Assembly: GCA_037576195.1 (NCBI GenBank)
Contig: CM075102.1
Span: forward strand, 5,332,001 to 5,396,000
Reading direction: 5' to 3'
Length of the DNA stretch: 64,000 bases
Origin: Phytoseiulus persimilis
Taxonomy: Eukaryota > Arthropoda > Arachnida > Mesostigmata > Phytoseiidae
Shown: piece by piece, positions 51,060-61,436 of the stretch
How positions within the stretch are numbered: position 1 is the stretch's first letter
Layout: every line of letters begins with the position of its first letter
Translations under genes and position numbers: made by a program
The notes under the pieces: model-generated
What the model was told of the DNA's origin: nothing
What the model saw: only the letters and a program-made list of their open reading frames with translations
Database searches by the model: none

Positions 51060-51975
51060 GTCTGGGCTTAGTGATCCGAGGGCTTGTGATGGAATTCAGC
51101 AGTGGACCGTGAGAGCACTGAGCGAAGGGCTTTCAACCTTCCGGAAACACAGGTACGAGCGAGAATGATAGCGAAGAATTCGTGGGATCGTTCTCAAGGG
51201 CTCAGAACCCCTTACTGTCCCCTCTCCACCGCGCCGACTTCACGACAGCGCCTCTCTCGTAGAGAGCGAATTCGAAGCTGCAGTAGCGTGTTTCAGCAGC
51301 ACGTGGGTCTCCGGTATGTTTGATTCACTTTCAGCTTCCGCATTTTCCGCTCTAAACTTGTTCCGAACGACTTCACCGAGGCTCGTATCGGAGAGGCGCT
51401 TCCAGTACTCGGGGCGGCGAGGGATCGCGAGAGGAAGCTTTCACACTGGTCATGGTTTTCCACCCGCTCTGGCTCACAGCTCCCGTAGATGAGCGGAGCT
51501 ACTTATCTTCAGGATCTCTTCGCATGTACTCCATAACATGAGTATACATCAGAGTAGTTTGCTCACTGACATCGGCTGCAGCAGAACTTCTGTTCGTGTC
51601 GCCCATTCTCGTTAGGCACGGATAGAGCGGAAAACACAGCTGGAGAGCCCCAGGACTACCTTTTCGACGTTTCGTCGACACCTCGAACTTTCTCGAAGAT
51701 ATATTCACAGCAGCGCATTCATCGGAGCATGAACGATGAATGATGATACGAAGGCATGAATATCACGAGCCTCGATAAGTTTGCCAGGAGGTCAATGAGT
51801 GTCCTCCGTGCCAACTTGGGCGATCTTCTCAGGCCATGTGCCTCAGTGCAATATCAAACGGCATTGGTAGTGTTCCACTGACTTCTGTATTTCTGTTGTC
51901 CAAGATGACACGTTCTTCCTTAGACATTCATGACAAGAGAAGGAGCAGTTCATCATGACTTGAGAACACTAGTAA
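51060..51975. other. A-gene flank, copy 4
   Basis: Matches 546-1465 and 25404-26324. Includes the minus-strand SLGEV.RNKF..ENAEAESE segment. No gene. Confidence 0.3.
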
Positions 51976-52371
51976 TTGAAACCTGTGATCCTAGGATACA
52001 CACCTTCCGAATGTCGCATCACATTTGACGGAGACACATTGCCTGAGACGTTTGCCGAAGTTGACACACAGAACACACATTTGCATCAAGAATCGCTTTC
52101 AAACGAAACCTACCGATTGTCTGGGACCTCGGTCGCTGCAAATCCACACTTCACCCTAACCTGTCGGAAGTATTGCGGACTCGAGGATCTTAAACATCAT
52201 CAGACGTCTTATAGTCGGCTATTCGGATCAGCGCCGGGAGCTCTGATCTTCCAGCGCTCGAAATTGCAATCTCACCGTTTCCCTGAGTTCCCAATCCTCC
52301 GTTGGAGTTTGTGTCTCCACTATACCTCGTTGGGTCCCTGCTTCCTCGCTGAGCTCTCAAACGAAACATAG
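51976..52371 (+). pseudogene. Frame M, copy 4 (frameshifted middle)
   Basis: Matches 1466 and 26325 up to SLTCRKY-like text, then reads out of phase for about 30 residues (SYSRLFGSAPGALIFQRSKL) and returns to CLHYTSLGPCFLAELSNET. Two compensating indels would explain it. Suggests this frame is not constrained, at least here. Confidence 0.4.
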
Positions 52372-52483
52372 TTCCTCTCATACTGCAACGGGGCCGAGAA
52401 TCGACTAGTAACAGTACTGCTGGTTAGCTCTCGTCATCCACCGGCCTGTAAGTCCCACTCTAGGCTCACGAGTAGACATCATT

Positions 52484-52880
52484 TTCCGTAGTAAGGAAGA
52501 CGGCAAATGAATTTCCGTACCGCCCCGGTAATTCATTTACCGTACCGGGGAAGTACGGAAATTAATCTTTCGTACCCCGGACCCGAGTATCCTGTCTACT
52601 TGTGATCGGCGTTCTCTGTCGGTTTGTCCGCATCCCTTCTGGAATACATGGGGGTGATTCCGGGACCAATCTGACAATACTTATCCAAGTCTGGAGGAGT
52701 GATTCCGGGACGAATCTGACCATCCTCTTCCAAGTCTGGAGGGGTGATTCCGGGACCAATCTGACCACCCTCTTCCAAGTCTGGAGGAGTGATTCCGGGA
52801 CGAATCTGACCATCCTCTTCCAAGTCTGGAGGGGTGATTCCGGGACCAGTCTGACCACACTCTTCCAAGTCTGGAGGGGT
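52484..52880. repeat. Minisatellite-bearing insertion with hairpin, copy 4
   Basis: Same module as 26826-27140: hairpin part at about 52500-52555, the TTTGTCCGCATCCCTTCTGG lead-in, then five 45-bp units (52650-52880) ending in a GTGCTCTGCTTGG sequence shared with copy 3. Units alternate between GGACCAATC and GGACGAATC types, so it expanded as pairs. Confidence 0.7.
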
Positions 52881-53416
52881 GCTCTGCTTGGTTTTTATTT
52901 GAAAAGTTCAAATGCTGAAATGTGTGCTCAGTTTGCTCAAATGAAAAAGGTACATACATTTCATGTCGCTCGGTGAACTTTCAGGCGGCTCAATCTCCCA
53001 TGTGGAATGTATGTTCCTTGTGTGACATGGATGTAATGTGCTGGGCTCTTAGCGCTGGGGCCTCTGCGTGCGCCACAGATGGATCCCACCGGCTCGACCG
53101 TAAAAGCTCAATAAGCGGGACCCAAGGTAGCTAGACTTTTATCATGCTACCGTTCTTCAACATCGACATCGGTCACCGTTCACAGAGGATTGGGGAAAGC
53201 CCTCAGATCATTCTGAGGGATGCCGCTTCTCTGACTGACAATTTGGGAGAACTCGAGAGAGTAGTCTTTTGAGGAATTACAGGAGAAAGCGAGGGTAGAT
53301 TCACTGCAATATCTATATTTATTCATGACATGGACGAAGATATCCTATACTGATTTAGGATAGCTCTCATGAATCTTCTGAAGTCCAGATCTTAACAATC
53401 TTCGGAACTTTTCGGA
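52881..53416. other. B-block upstream region, copy 4
   Basis: Matches 27141-27687; decayed small frame at about 53145-53355. No gene. Confidence 0.4.
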
Positions 53417-53764
53417 TCAGAATTCCCCGTCCATCGGTTCGGCCTGGTCCCCCGCGGGCTCGTCGTCATCGGAGGTCGGCGGCTTCGGAAACATTCCCAC
53501 AAGCCTCTCCTCCAGATTCTCACCGTGATCTTCCTCTTGCTCCTCCCCGTGATCTCCCTCTTGCTCCTCTTCGTGATTTTCCTCCGGATCCTCCTCGGAA
53601 TTCTCCTCCTCCAGTATGTCGCCCATATCGAAGTCTCCGATTTCAAGATCGGAATCTCCCTCGTCACTCGATGGCGGAGGCGAAAGGATGGCGTGGGGAT
53701 GGTCAACGTACAGGTTGAACAAAATGAAGAGATGTCGTATGTTTTCGAAACCCCCGAAGTCCAT
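53417..53764 (-). CDS. Acidic protein B, copy 4 (115 aa)
   Basis: Intact family B member with the most changes (YVDHPHAIL, GDILEEEN, NLEERLVGMFPKPPT, GDQAEPMDGEF), same length as other B copies. Even this diverged copy has no stop or frameshift. Confidence 0.6.
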   Translation of the reverse strand: MDFGGFENIRHLFILFNLYVDHPHAILSPPPSSDEGDSDLEIGDFDMGDILEEENSEEDPEENHEEEQEGDHGEEQEEDHGENLEERLVGMFPKPPTSDDDEPAGDQAEPMDGEF

Positions 53765-55497
53765 GACTAAGCTGAGTGATCCGAGGGCTTGTGATGAGAT
53801 TCAGCGATGGACCGTGAGAGCACTGAGCAAAGGGCTTCCAACCTCCCGGAGACACCGGAACTCGCGAGAATGATATCGAAGCATTCAGGGGATCGTTCTT
53901 AAGGGCTCAAAACCTCACGTTGTCCTCTCTCCACCCTGCGGAGTTCAAGGCACCGCATTCATCGTAGAGAGCGAGTTCGAAGCTGCAGTGGCGTGCTTCA
54001 GCAGCAGCTGCGTTCTCGGGTATGTTTGATTCTGGCGGGTTCCGGTTTCAAGGCTGCAAGCTCGTTGGGTTCAGCTCAATTTGAGGGTATGTGTCTTGGG
54101 AGAAATCCTGGTATCCACTGATGCTGGCTTCCGCGTTCTCTGCTATAACGTTGTTCCAAACGACTTCGTCGAGGCTCGTATGGGCACTTGTTCACATGTG
54201 AGGGCCCCCTCAATCGTCCAGTGTTTGAAAGCAGGGGGTGTAATCCCAGTGACATGTGAGCTTCGAGAGGTAGCTTTGAAGAACCACATGGGTGGAATGG
54301 ACTATGTTTTCCCGCAGCGCTCGTTCTCCATGCGTTCCCTCGAGAACACTCGAAGAATCTGCGGGTTCAACTGCTTCCTCGAGTAGAATATCAAAGAAGA
54401 TCTTGAAGCACTAGACGCTCTCAGCTTGTGGTAAACGGGCCCCGAGAGACAACTATAGAACAAAGCTGTGTGGACTGTGGCTGAAAGCACTACCGATGGG
54501 AACCTTGTGGAGTTGGATTCCGAGAATGAAGCAATCGGCTCCGGTCCTGCTGTAGCTTCGAGGGAGCCCCAGATTTCCGGCATCGTCTCAGGTTTACAAT
54601 GCGACCACGCGGGGATGGGGACCCAGCAGGCACATTATTTCCGTCGGGAATTCCCGGTTCGCGACTCCGACATCAGACACCAGAAGATCGATTCGTTGGG
54701 ATCGTTAACGTTATTCTGATTATCCGTTGGCTGCGAGAGAATCAAGAGTTTCGATTGCCATCTGAGAGTTTTCGATATTCTAGGAGTCGAATTCCGATCG
54801 AGGAATGCATGTGCTACACATTCCTCATTCCAAAGGGCGGAACCGAATCGGCGTCTTGCCTCATTCCGCGATCCAAAGACGCTCTAGAATCTTCGAATCG
54901 AACCATCATGAGTTTAGTATTCGAGACCGCGCGGGTTGGAACCCAGCCCGAGTAGCGCAGCGGAGAACGGAACCGGAAAATCCCGCTTGAGGAGGCTACT
55001 TCCACCGCACGAAATGCTCCCGATCAGTCGGCTCTCTCGGTTCTGTATGTGTCAGTTTGCAATAGGAAGGACAGGACGAGGGCATTCTTCTATATGTCAA
55101 CAGCGGGCTCGCAGATTCCCGCCTCTAAACGCTGCATGAGTTCAGATAATTCGTCCTTGTTCCAAGAATCTGGCTTCTTCGAATGTAGAAGGATTCGGCG
55201 ACTGACTATGGGAGATTCTGAATTGTACAACTCCGATCCAACCAGATAGAATGCGATCAGTAGGCCTACTAGAGACATGGGAAACGGCTTACGGAACTTT
55301 TCCCAATGAGTCAACGCTTGCGAGCTACAGCGCCCTCAAAACCTCCTATCTAGCATGGGTGAACCAAGCTCTGAAAATCGTTGTGAGAGATTCCTGGTAA
55401 CTGGGCATTCCCTGAAAATCGCACGACGCGACGGTGGTGCCACCGAAGCTCTGCTTCCATTTGCATGGACAAGTTTTCTGCTCCCTTCCGCGGCATC
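53765..55497. other. B-block flank, copy 4
   Basis: Matches 3485-5018 with indels. Carries the minus-strand SLDEVV-type segment near 54140-54180. No gene recognised. Confidence 0.3.
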
Positions 55498-56037
55498 AGC
55501 TGAAGCTTTTTTGAGATTCTCGTTCGAAACTGGGAAAGTCGCTGAAGAAGTCACTGTGAAGCCGATCAGAGTCAATGCATTGGTGTCGCTGATCCAGCAA
55601 CAGCTAGATTCCTTGCATGTCGCCCCAAGTGCTCGAGAAGACGCCCGCGAGATCGGGAAAAACTAGCGGTTGATATCGTGTAAACGGTGACGAAGTTCGC
55701 GAACAATGATCCCAAAGACTTTGACGAGGTCGAGGAACTGTACGAGTCGAACGGCCATGGCGGCGAAAACGAAATCCCGATCGAAGACCTGGACATGGGA
55801 GGACCGCAAGGACTGTGCACATTCAGGCGAATCTGTCGGATACTGGACTGCATCGGCCCCAACTCAAACTGTGAGCTCAAATCAATAGAGCACAATTTCC
55901 GACGTGTGCGGCAACCGAACTACATCACTAGTTTCAGATTACACAGAGAACAAATAGGGAGTCCGAGGGATCGGTTGATCAAGATATCCGAGCATTGCAT
56001 GGAGATGTTCGGCGTCACGCGGGCAGATGGACCGTAA
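55498..56037 (+). pseudogene. Conserved frames C, copy 4 (frameshifted)
   Basis: Segment 1 (AEAFLRFSFETGKVAEEVTV) is preceded by AG near 55498. It loses one base at GGGAAAAACTAG (55657-55668), ending early. Segment 2 (TKFANNDPKDFDEVEELYES, IPIEDLDMGGPQGL, EHCMEMFGVTR) stays open from 55687 to 56037. Copy probably not functional as a whole. Confidence 0.4.
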
Positions 56038-56393
56038 GGATGTGCGCCATTCGAAAATCACGTGAGCTGAACATGAGCGACTTCACGGCTAGTGATTCTT
56101 GGATCTCTCAATTCGAAAATTCGCACAGAATCTCGTCGCGGAGAATCGTGAACCAAACCAGAGCCTCGGTGGTGAGACCACCGTCGCGTGTCGCGATTTT
56201 CAGGACATGGCCCGGTACCAGAAATATTTCAGAACGTTTTTAGAGCTCTCACAAATCCCACAGGCTCCCATAGGGGCCCACGCCAGATTCCAAGTTTTGA
56301 GGGCGCTATAGCTATCAAACGACGGCCCATTTGCGAGCTATGGCTGATCGCCTACGGATCGCAATCCATCTAGTTGGAATCGGCGTTGTACTA
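56038..56393. other. C/D spacer, copy 4, mariner target
   Basis: Matches 5677-6240 in shortened form. The mariner-type element entered within the sequence that corresponds to 6240-6252 in copy 1. No gene. Confidence 0.4.
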
Positions 56394-57383
56394 CAGGGTG
56401 ACCAGAAATAACGTGAATGGAGGACAACGAAGTTTATGACAATGCGCTCAGATGCCATCCGTAGATCCCTCACTCCGTGCGTATGGGTATGGGCTCCAAG
56501 TTGTTGACATTTTTTCCTCCAGGATTACAAGCAAGCGTTCCCTGATTTTGGAATTATTCCAGCCAAATAGGGAACAATGTTATCGGACTCAAGGCCTACG
56601 AGCTGAGAAAAGGCCAGCGGCTGACCGAAGATAACAAACGTATAAAACTGCAACGATGCCGTGATCTTGCCGCAGGTTCGGCATGGGGAAACTATCCTGT
56701 TCACGATCGAACAGTCTCTCAATCGCCAGAACGATCGCATTTGGTGTTCGGAGCCGCCTTCAACCTCTCAAATCGTTGAGCACCGCCAAAATCCAAAATG
56801 GTTTGGGCCGGAATTTGTGCCACAGGCAAGACACCCTTGGTTTTCGTGCAGTCAGGAGTGAAAATCGACGCTGAAGTTTACCGCCGTGATATTTTGGGAG
56901 CAGTCGTCGCTCCATGGGCGCGGGTGCATTTCGGTGAAGGTCGCTGGACTTTCCAGCAGGATTCCGCGCCAGCACATCGTGCGAAAGAAACTCAGCAGTG
57001 GTGTCGAGCACATTCCCCAGACTTCATCACGTGCTCTGAGTGGCATCCGTATTCTCCCGACCTGAACCCAAATGATTTCAGTGTTTGGTCAATTCTACAA
57101 GCGATGGCCTGCGTTGAACCGCACAACATTCTAGACGCCCTGAAGCGCTCTCTTCGCCGGGAGTGGGGTCGATTATCTTCGGAAGAGCTTCGGCCAATAG
57201 CCGCCAACTTCAAGAAACGTTTGAGCCTCTGTATCCGAGCCCGAGGCGGCCATTTCGAAACCCCTTGAAATATAGTTCACCGAGGCCCCCGAGCACACGG
57301 ATCCGTCAATTCTCTCTCGATTCTCAGTGTCTTCCCTTTTTGACCGCCAATTTCGCGAGTTCACGTTATTTCTGGTCACCCTG
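56394..57383 (+). mobile_element. Tc1/mariner-superfamily element, 990 bp, maT-like
   Basis: Perfect 24-bp inverted ends: CAGGGTGACCAGAAATAACG plus TGAA at 56394-56417, and its complement at 57360-57383. TA duplication at 56392-56393 and 57384-57385. Contains a broken transposase in plus orientation. The intact ends could in principle be moved in trans. Confidence 0.92.
56661..57268 (+). pseudogene. DD37D transposase, broken
   Basis: C-terminal catalytic half is clear from 56798: MVWAGICATGKTPLVFVQSG, WTFQQDSAPAH (second Asp), and SPDLNPNDFSVW (third Asp). There are 37 residues between these two Asp, the spacing of the maT group rather than mariner (34) or Tc1 (34, Glu). Upstream, ILFTIEQSLNRQNDRI is in another frame, and the place of the first Asp (SDEK-like in relatives) reads HGET, so it seems lost. 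The N-terminal DNA-binding part is not recognisable. No active enzyme. Confidence 0.85.
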
Positions 57384-57708
57384 TATTTAGAACTTTCTCT
57401 CGTGAGGGCATCGATGAACTGGACTTGCAGAACTTCACCTTCTTTCTCGAAGTCCAGAATGATGCGGCGGAATAGAGAGACTGCCCTCACCAACCGTTAC
57501 TTCGAAATCGCTCATTGGTCCGGAGCTCCCGGTATCCTCGCCAGCGTTTGAGGGCTGTGCCTTAAATTCGAGGTTCGTGTTCGTCTGAGTATCATTCTGC
57601 GAAAGAAGAGAAGGACCTCGACGATCCCGCCTGAAGACGCAACCTGTAGTTCGGGGAGTTCTATAGGCGTGCGTTGGTCTAGAGAATCAGAGGAAACTCT
57701 TCGTCATT
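57384..57708. other. Block D start, copy 4
   Basis: Matches 6250-6590. A RKKRRTSTIPPE stretch found upstream of the basic-protein gene in copy 1 is present, but runs out of frame before the gene's ATG. No separate gene. Confidence 0.35.
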
Positions 57709-57998
57709 ATGTGTTCAACCGGGCTCGAGGAAACCAATGGATCCAGCCGGAAGAGACGGGAGTGCAGCCCGGATCTCGACAGCTCGGACATAAATCAACC
57801 CGGGCCATCTTCCAGGTGAGTGACGAGGGCTTGAGTCCCTTCACCCGGTGAATTTCTCGAGGTCCGGGAGCTCTCAGGGTCATTCGAGTGATGCTTGGCT
57901 CGTTACCATGAGTAATATCCTCCTGTTGTTTCAGGGAGCGACCGAGCAATCTGAACAAGAAACGCAGGAGAGCCACCCGAGAAGAGGCGCAGCGATGA
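57709..57998 (+). CDS. Two-exon small basic protein, copy 4 (56 aa)
   Basis: Exon 1 is 57709-57815 and exon 2 is 57935-57998; intron 119 bp with AG|GTGAGT and TTTCAG|G. Starts MCSTGLEETNGSSRKRRE, then CSPDLDSSDINQPGPSSR, junction in the Arg codon, and KKRRRATREEAQR with stop TGA at 57996-57998. Compared with copies 1 and 3, exon 1 is 15 bases shorter and exon 2 two codons longer, while the intron has changed length freely. That pattern is what a maintained gene would show. Confidence 0.55.
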
Positions 57999-59304
57999 CG
58001 AAGAGCTGCATAAAACCACAGTTTCGAGGGTTTCGGATTCCCTTCGAAACACATCTCAGGGCAACGGAGCGATCCTTCCGAGACAGAAGAGTCAGACTCC
58101 CGGAATTGTGTTGTTCGCGGAATCGGAATGGCACATTGATGCTGATGAATGCTGGTGCCTAAACATATTTCGGAACAACTTGGCAACGGCGAGCATAATC
58201 GAGATGCTCTTGAAGGCGGTTTGAAGCCCAAGGCTAGTCTTTGACCCAACGGCAGCATAAGAATGATGGGATTGTCGACTGAATTATTGGTCCCACCAAT
58301 AAAGCGCAGAAAAAAGAACTTAAGTACCAGTCATTTCTGAACGTGACGTTCCCCCTCGGCGAGGCTTCACACCCGTGAAAGAAGCTCCGCCCGCCGTGAA
58401 GTCCCAGGATAGCACAGCAGAGAAGCTGCTGCTAGAGCTTCTCGGTTTGGGGACGAAAATCTCATGCATGCAATGAAAAGTGAAAATCCCATGATCGAGA
58501 TGTTCCGAAAACAGCGAGCCCGCAAAGAGGCCTCATCCCAGTTAGAGATCAAGATTGTGGAAGGGTCTAGCTGCATGAGGGAGGGTTAAGCGCCCCACAT
58601 CGGCGGATCGCTCGAGAAACAGCAGGAGCGTGCTCCCAATGTCCGGAAAACGTGTTCCTGAAGTTTTCAGTCTTTCCCGTCGTCTAGATCCCACATCATT
58701 GACAGTCATCAACGATAGTCCATTTAAATCCCCATGGGCGGAAGCAAACTAGAAGTCGTAATATCTTAGAAACCACTGGGCGCATGGTCCACGTCGAGCA
58801 ACATTTTCTAGGAAGCTCTTCAAGAGAACGACGGAGAGGGCTATGTATACAGTCGATGAGAAGAACGCATGATCTGCGACGCACTAAAGACCAAATGTAG
58901 CCCCAGGTATCCTCTTCTTACCCGCGGAGTCGAGACCTGGCCTTCGCGGTTATGGCTCCGAGTAGGTCACCGAAAATACCCCTCTTTCATTATGAAGTCC
59001 GGGAATGCGACCCAAAGAAGCTTGTAACATTCAAGAAGGAATATTCAACTATCGGGATCGCTTCGTTTTCATCCCGGGGCCCATTTCATTCGGCGCTTGG
59101 CGGGTTGAGCTTTGCGAGCATCAGCGCGCCAACAGCCCTCGCCCATGGATGCAAGCAGCGGATCTTAGCCACCATGCAGGCGGTGCAACCCATGACGCGA
59201 TCACTATGCTTTCGAGTTCGCGCACCGGCGCCAGTCACGAGTTTGCAGTGTATGCTTGCGAGGTGGCATGGGCTCCTTGCCCGGCCGTGCACTTGCCGTC
59301 AGTG
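57999..59304. other. End of copy 4 and flanking unassigned DNA
   Basis: 57999-58800 matches parts of block D. After that the sequence is unique. A plus-strand frame at 58952-59362 (136 aa) continues into the Copia LTR and has no recognisable text, so I do not call it. Confidence 0.35.
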
Positions 59305-59552
59305 TATTGAGAAATGTAGACCGTATTATTCCCTAGCTGGTGTCTTCCTTCTTTGGCTGTAATACTGAAAGCCAATGGGGCCCACCTATTGCTGAAGTCA
59401 ATGCTTGGCCCCTTCCCACTTAACCTGTACAAGCGGTATATAAGAAGGTTTCTATCAGAGTGAACTCACTGGGTGTAAAAGGTACTCCGAGGATTCTTTA
59501 TTAACGTGACTGTGCACAGACTTGTACTCCTGCCGAACCTGACTTCGCAACA
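59305..59552 (+). repeat. Copia 5' LTR (248 bp)
   Basis: TATTGAG..CGCAACA ends, TATATAAGAAGG promoter-like motif near 59438, and a TTTATTAACG stretch near the R/U5 region. Equal in length to the solo LTR at 31233-31480 and closely similar. Confidence 0.85.
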
Positions 59553-59570
59553 CGTTATCAGCACGATAAC
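59553..59570 (+). other. Copia primer-binding site
   Basis: CGTTATCAGCACGATAAC directly follows the LTR. TTATCAG-type sequences are used by Copia elements primed with initiator-Met tRNA; the exact primer is inferred. Confidence 0.5.
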
Positions 59571-59644
59571 TCTGCTCCACTGACAATCTTCAGCCGTGAG
59601 TATAGGGTGGTACAAGGTAGTTAGCAATTGGCGGCCAACACACA

Positions 59645-60053
59645 ATGGCCTCGGAGAATATCAAGTCGCAAGATGCGTCCAAATGCCAAGCCGTGTTGGC
59701 TGCGAATGGAAATAATTGGATCGCGTTCAAAAGTCTCTGTCCTGTCTATTTCAAAAATGAGGAAAATATCTGGAAAGTCATCAATGGCAAAATGGTTGAG
59801 CCTCGACCCGAGTCGGGTGCCTCTAAACTCACCCCTGAACGACAAACCAAGAAAGATCAATTCGATAAGGCAAATAAGAGAGCAAGGCAACTTCTTTTCG
59901 CAGCCATAAATGAAAACTTGATGGTATCATTGTTCTTTGGCCACACAGAAATGATAACAGCAGCCGAAATATGGACAGAGCTCGATAGTCGTTTCTCGAA
60001 CAAAGCAAAACTGCGAGAAGGAACAGCCATAACTCAATTCATGAGCTTCAAAT
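59645..60053 (+). pseudogene. Copia Gag, truncated
   Basis: ATG 59645 opens MASENIKSQDASK, then ANGNNWIAFKSLC, IWKVINGKMVEP, RARQLLFAAINENL and AAEIWTELDSRFSN. The pattern of a short N-terminus, G-NW--(F/W)K, W-VI-G and A-E-W--L---F is typical of Copia Gag (UBN2-type). About 136 codons remain before the LTR insertion at 60054 changes the sequence. Confidence 0.8.
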
Positions 60054-60356
60054 TGTTGGATATTCGTTCCCTGAAGTCAGTCGGTAGACACCGATCTGGG
60101 AGTTCTCTGGAAGCTGGAAGATCACGGCACGAAATAAACAGACAGAGTTCCGGTTAGGGAATGCGTAGCTCCTCAAGAGCGAAGCTTCTTTATTGCAGTA
60201 TTTATACTTGGCGGGAAAGCGTGAGCTGACCGCGGCCAAAGCTAAATGTCTAAGCCCGGTGGCGTAATCACGCACGCGGCTTGTCCTTGTCCCCGTTACG
60301 GGTGTGAGTAGTTGAGACATGTTTCAGATACTGAAGTGTAACGATATTTCTCAACA
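60054..60356 (-). repeat. LTR of a second, minus-strand retrotransposon (303 bp)
   Basis: Minus strand begins TGTTGAGAAATATCGTTACA and ends GGGAACGAATATCCAACA; it contains AAGTATAAATACTGC and AATAAA. Just outside its 5' end on the minus strand is AAGGGAGGG (60357-60365), a polypurine tract, so this is the 3' LTR of an element whose interior extends to higher coordinates. It split the Copia Gag; CAAAT at 60049-60053 is the expected left target copy. The partner LTR is not in the window. Confidence 0.75.
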
Positions 60357-61436
60357 CCCTCCCTTAGATAAAACAGTCTCTTTTTACAACCAGATGATCA
60401 TGTTTGCAATCAGTGATAATTCACAGGCTTCGGTCAAATCTGGACTCAGCTTTCCCATGCAGTTAGTGGAGTTATTAGTACACAATGTTCTGTGGAACTC
60501 CCACATGTACCAGGGTTCTTTCTCACCGTTTGGTACAGGTCGGGGTTGCCCGACTGCTACATAAACACTTCGTAATAGTTCTCGTTAATTTGTTTGAACT
60601 TACTTGACCTGAGATGCGACAGCAGGGATCCTGAAACGATTGTCGCCATCCTGTGCTTGTCGTCTCTCAAGGTCCTTCCTTATTATTGGTTTAGCACCTT
60701 GCCGTGTATGGGAAAACCTCGAGTGCTCTGGCTTAGTTCACTTTTACCTTGTTTTGGTTTTGCTGGGGTTCCATTCTTACGTTGTTCACATGAGACTTCT
60801 TAGTACTTTTTCTGGGGTCTGAACAACACAATGAACCGTTGATGGTTTCTGTTGTTCTGAGATGGCAAGTGGATCCGAACCGTGTGACCGTCCAGTCAAG
60901 GGGAGGCGCTATCCATAGCTTTTGAAGTTGTCTCCTCCGGGGCGATTTCTCTTCCGATTGACAACCAGGAAGATCTCCATCTAGCTCCCACGCATCCAAG
61001 CGCTCTTCAGCTTCTTGGCGTGCATACGATTCCAATTAGGGATCAGACACGAACTCAGCTCTGAGGAATCCATTCAGTCTTTGTGTCCAACTTTGACTGT
61101 GATTCCCATCGATATCTTGTTCGTCTGTCATTCGTTTTATTTTTTCACTTGAAAAGATCTCTCCTAAAGAAGGACCTTTGGAACTTTCTCGCGATTTAGC
61201 TTTCTGAGTTGCATTGCTTCGAAGGCGCATTTGATCGTCACACTTTGGTTTGTTCAAGAACTTGCTTTCTTCCACAGTAAATTTGATCTTTCCTGTTTAG
61301 CTTGAATTGCTTTCCTTTCCTTTTCTAACTCCTGCGAGGGTCAAGGAACTTATCATTTTAGATGTTCTAGCTCATTCCTGTTGTTGTCCTTCGAGGACAC
61401 AGTACCCATCAAGACTTTGTCATACCACTAAAGGTA
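60357..61436. other. Interior of the minus-strand LTR element, unassigned
   Basis: A minus-strand frame runs 61275 to 60733 with one TAA in the middle (61036-61038): MEESKFLNKPKCDDQMRLRS, SLGEIFSSEKIKRMTDEQ, then EEKSPRRRQLQKLW and PLDWTVTRFGSTCH. I see no reverse transcriptase or integrase motif on either strand. The element may be non-autonomous, or its pol lies beyond 64000. Confidence 0.35.

Larger units (their letters stand above)
50537..58800. repeat. Tandem amplicon copy 4 (most diverged)
   Basis: Order: A (50721-51059), M (51976-52371), small minisatellite (52620-52880), B (53417-53764), C (55498-56037), mariner-type insertion (56394-57383), basic-protein gene (57709-57998), D sequence to about 58800, where similarity to copy 1 (near 8440) fades. 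More substitutions and indels than between copies 1-3, so it split off earlier or is under less homogenisation. Confidence 0.75.
59305..60053 (+). mobile_element. Copia-type retrotransposon, 5' end only
   Basis: 5' LTR 59305-59552, primer site, leader, and Gag up to 60053, where another LTR element cuts it. Whether the rest of this Copia exists beyond the inserted element lies outside the window. Confidence 0.85.

Noticed and set aside
58952-59362. 136-aa plus-strand frame before and into the Copia LTR
   Set aside because: It crosses the LTR boundary and has no recognisable protein pattern.
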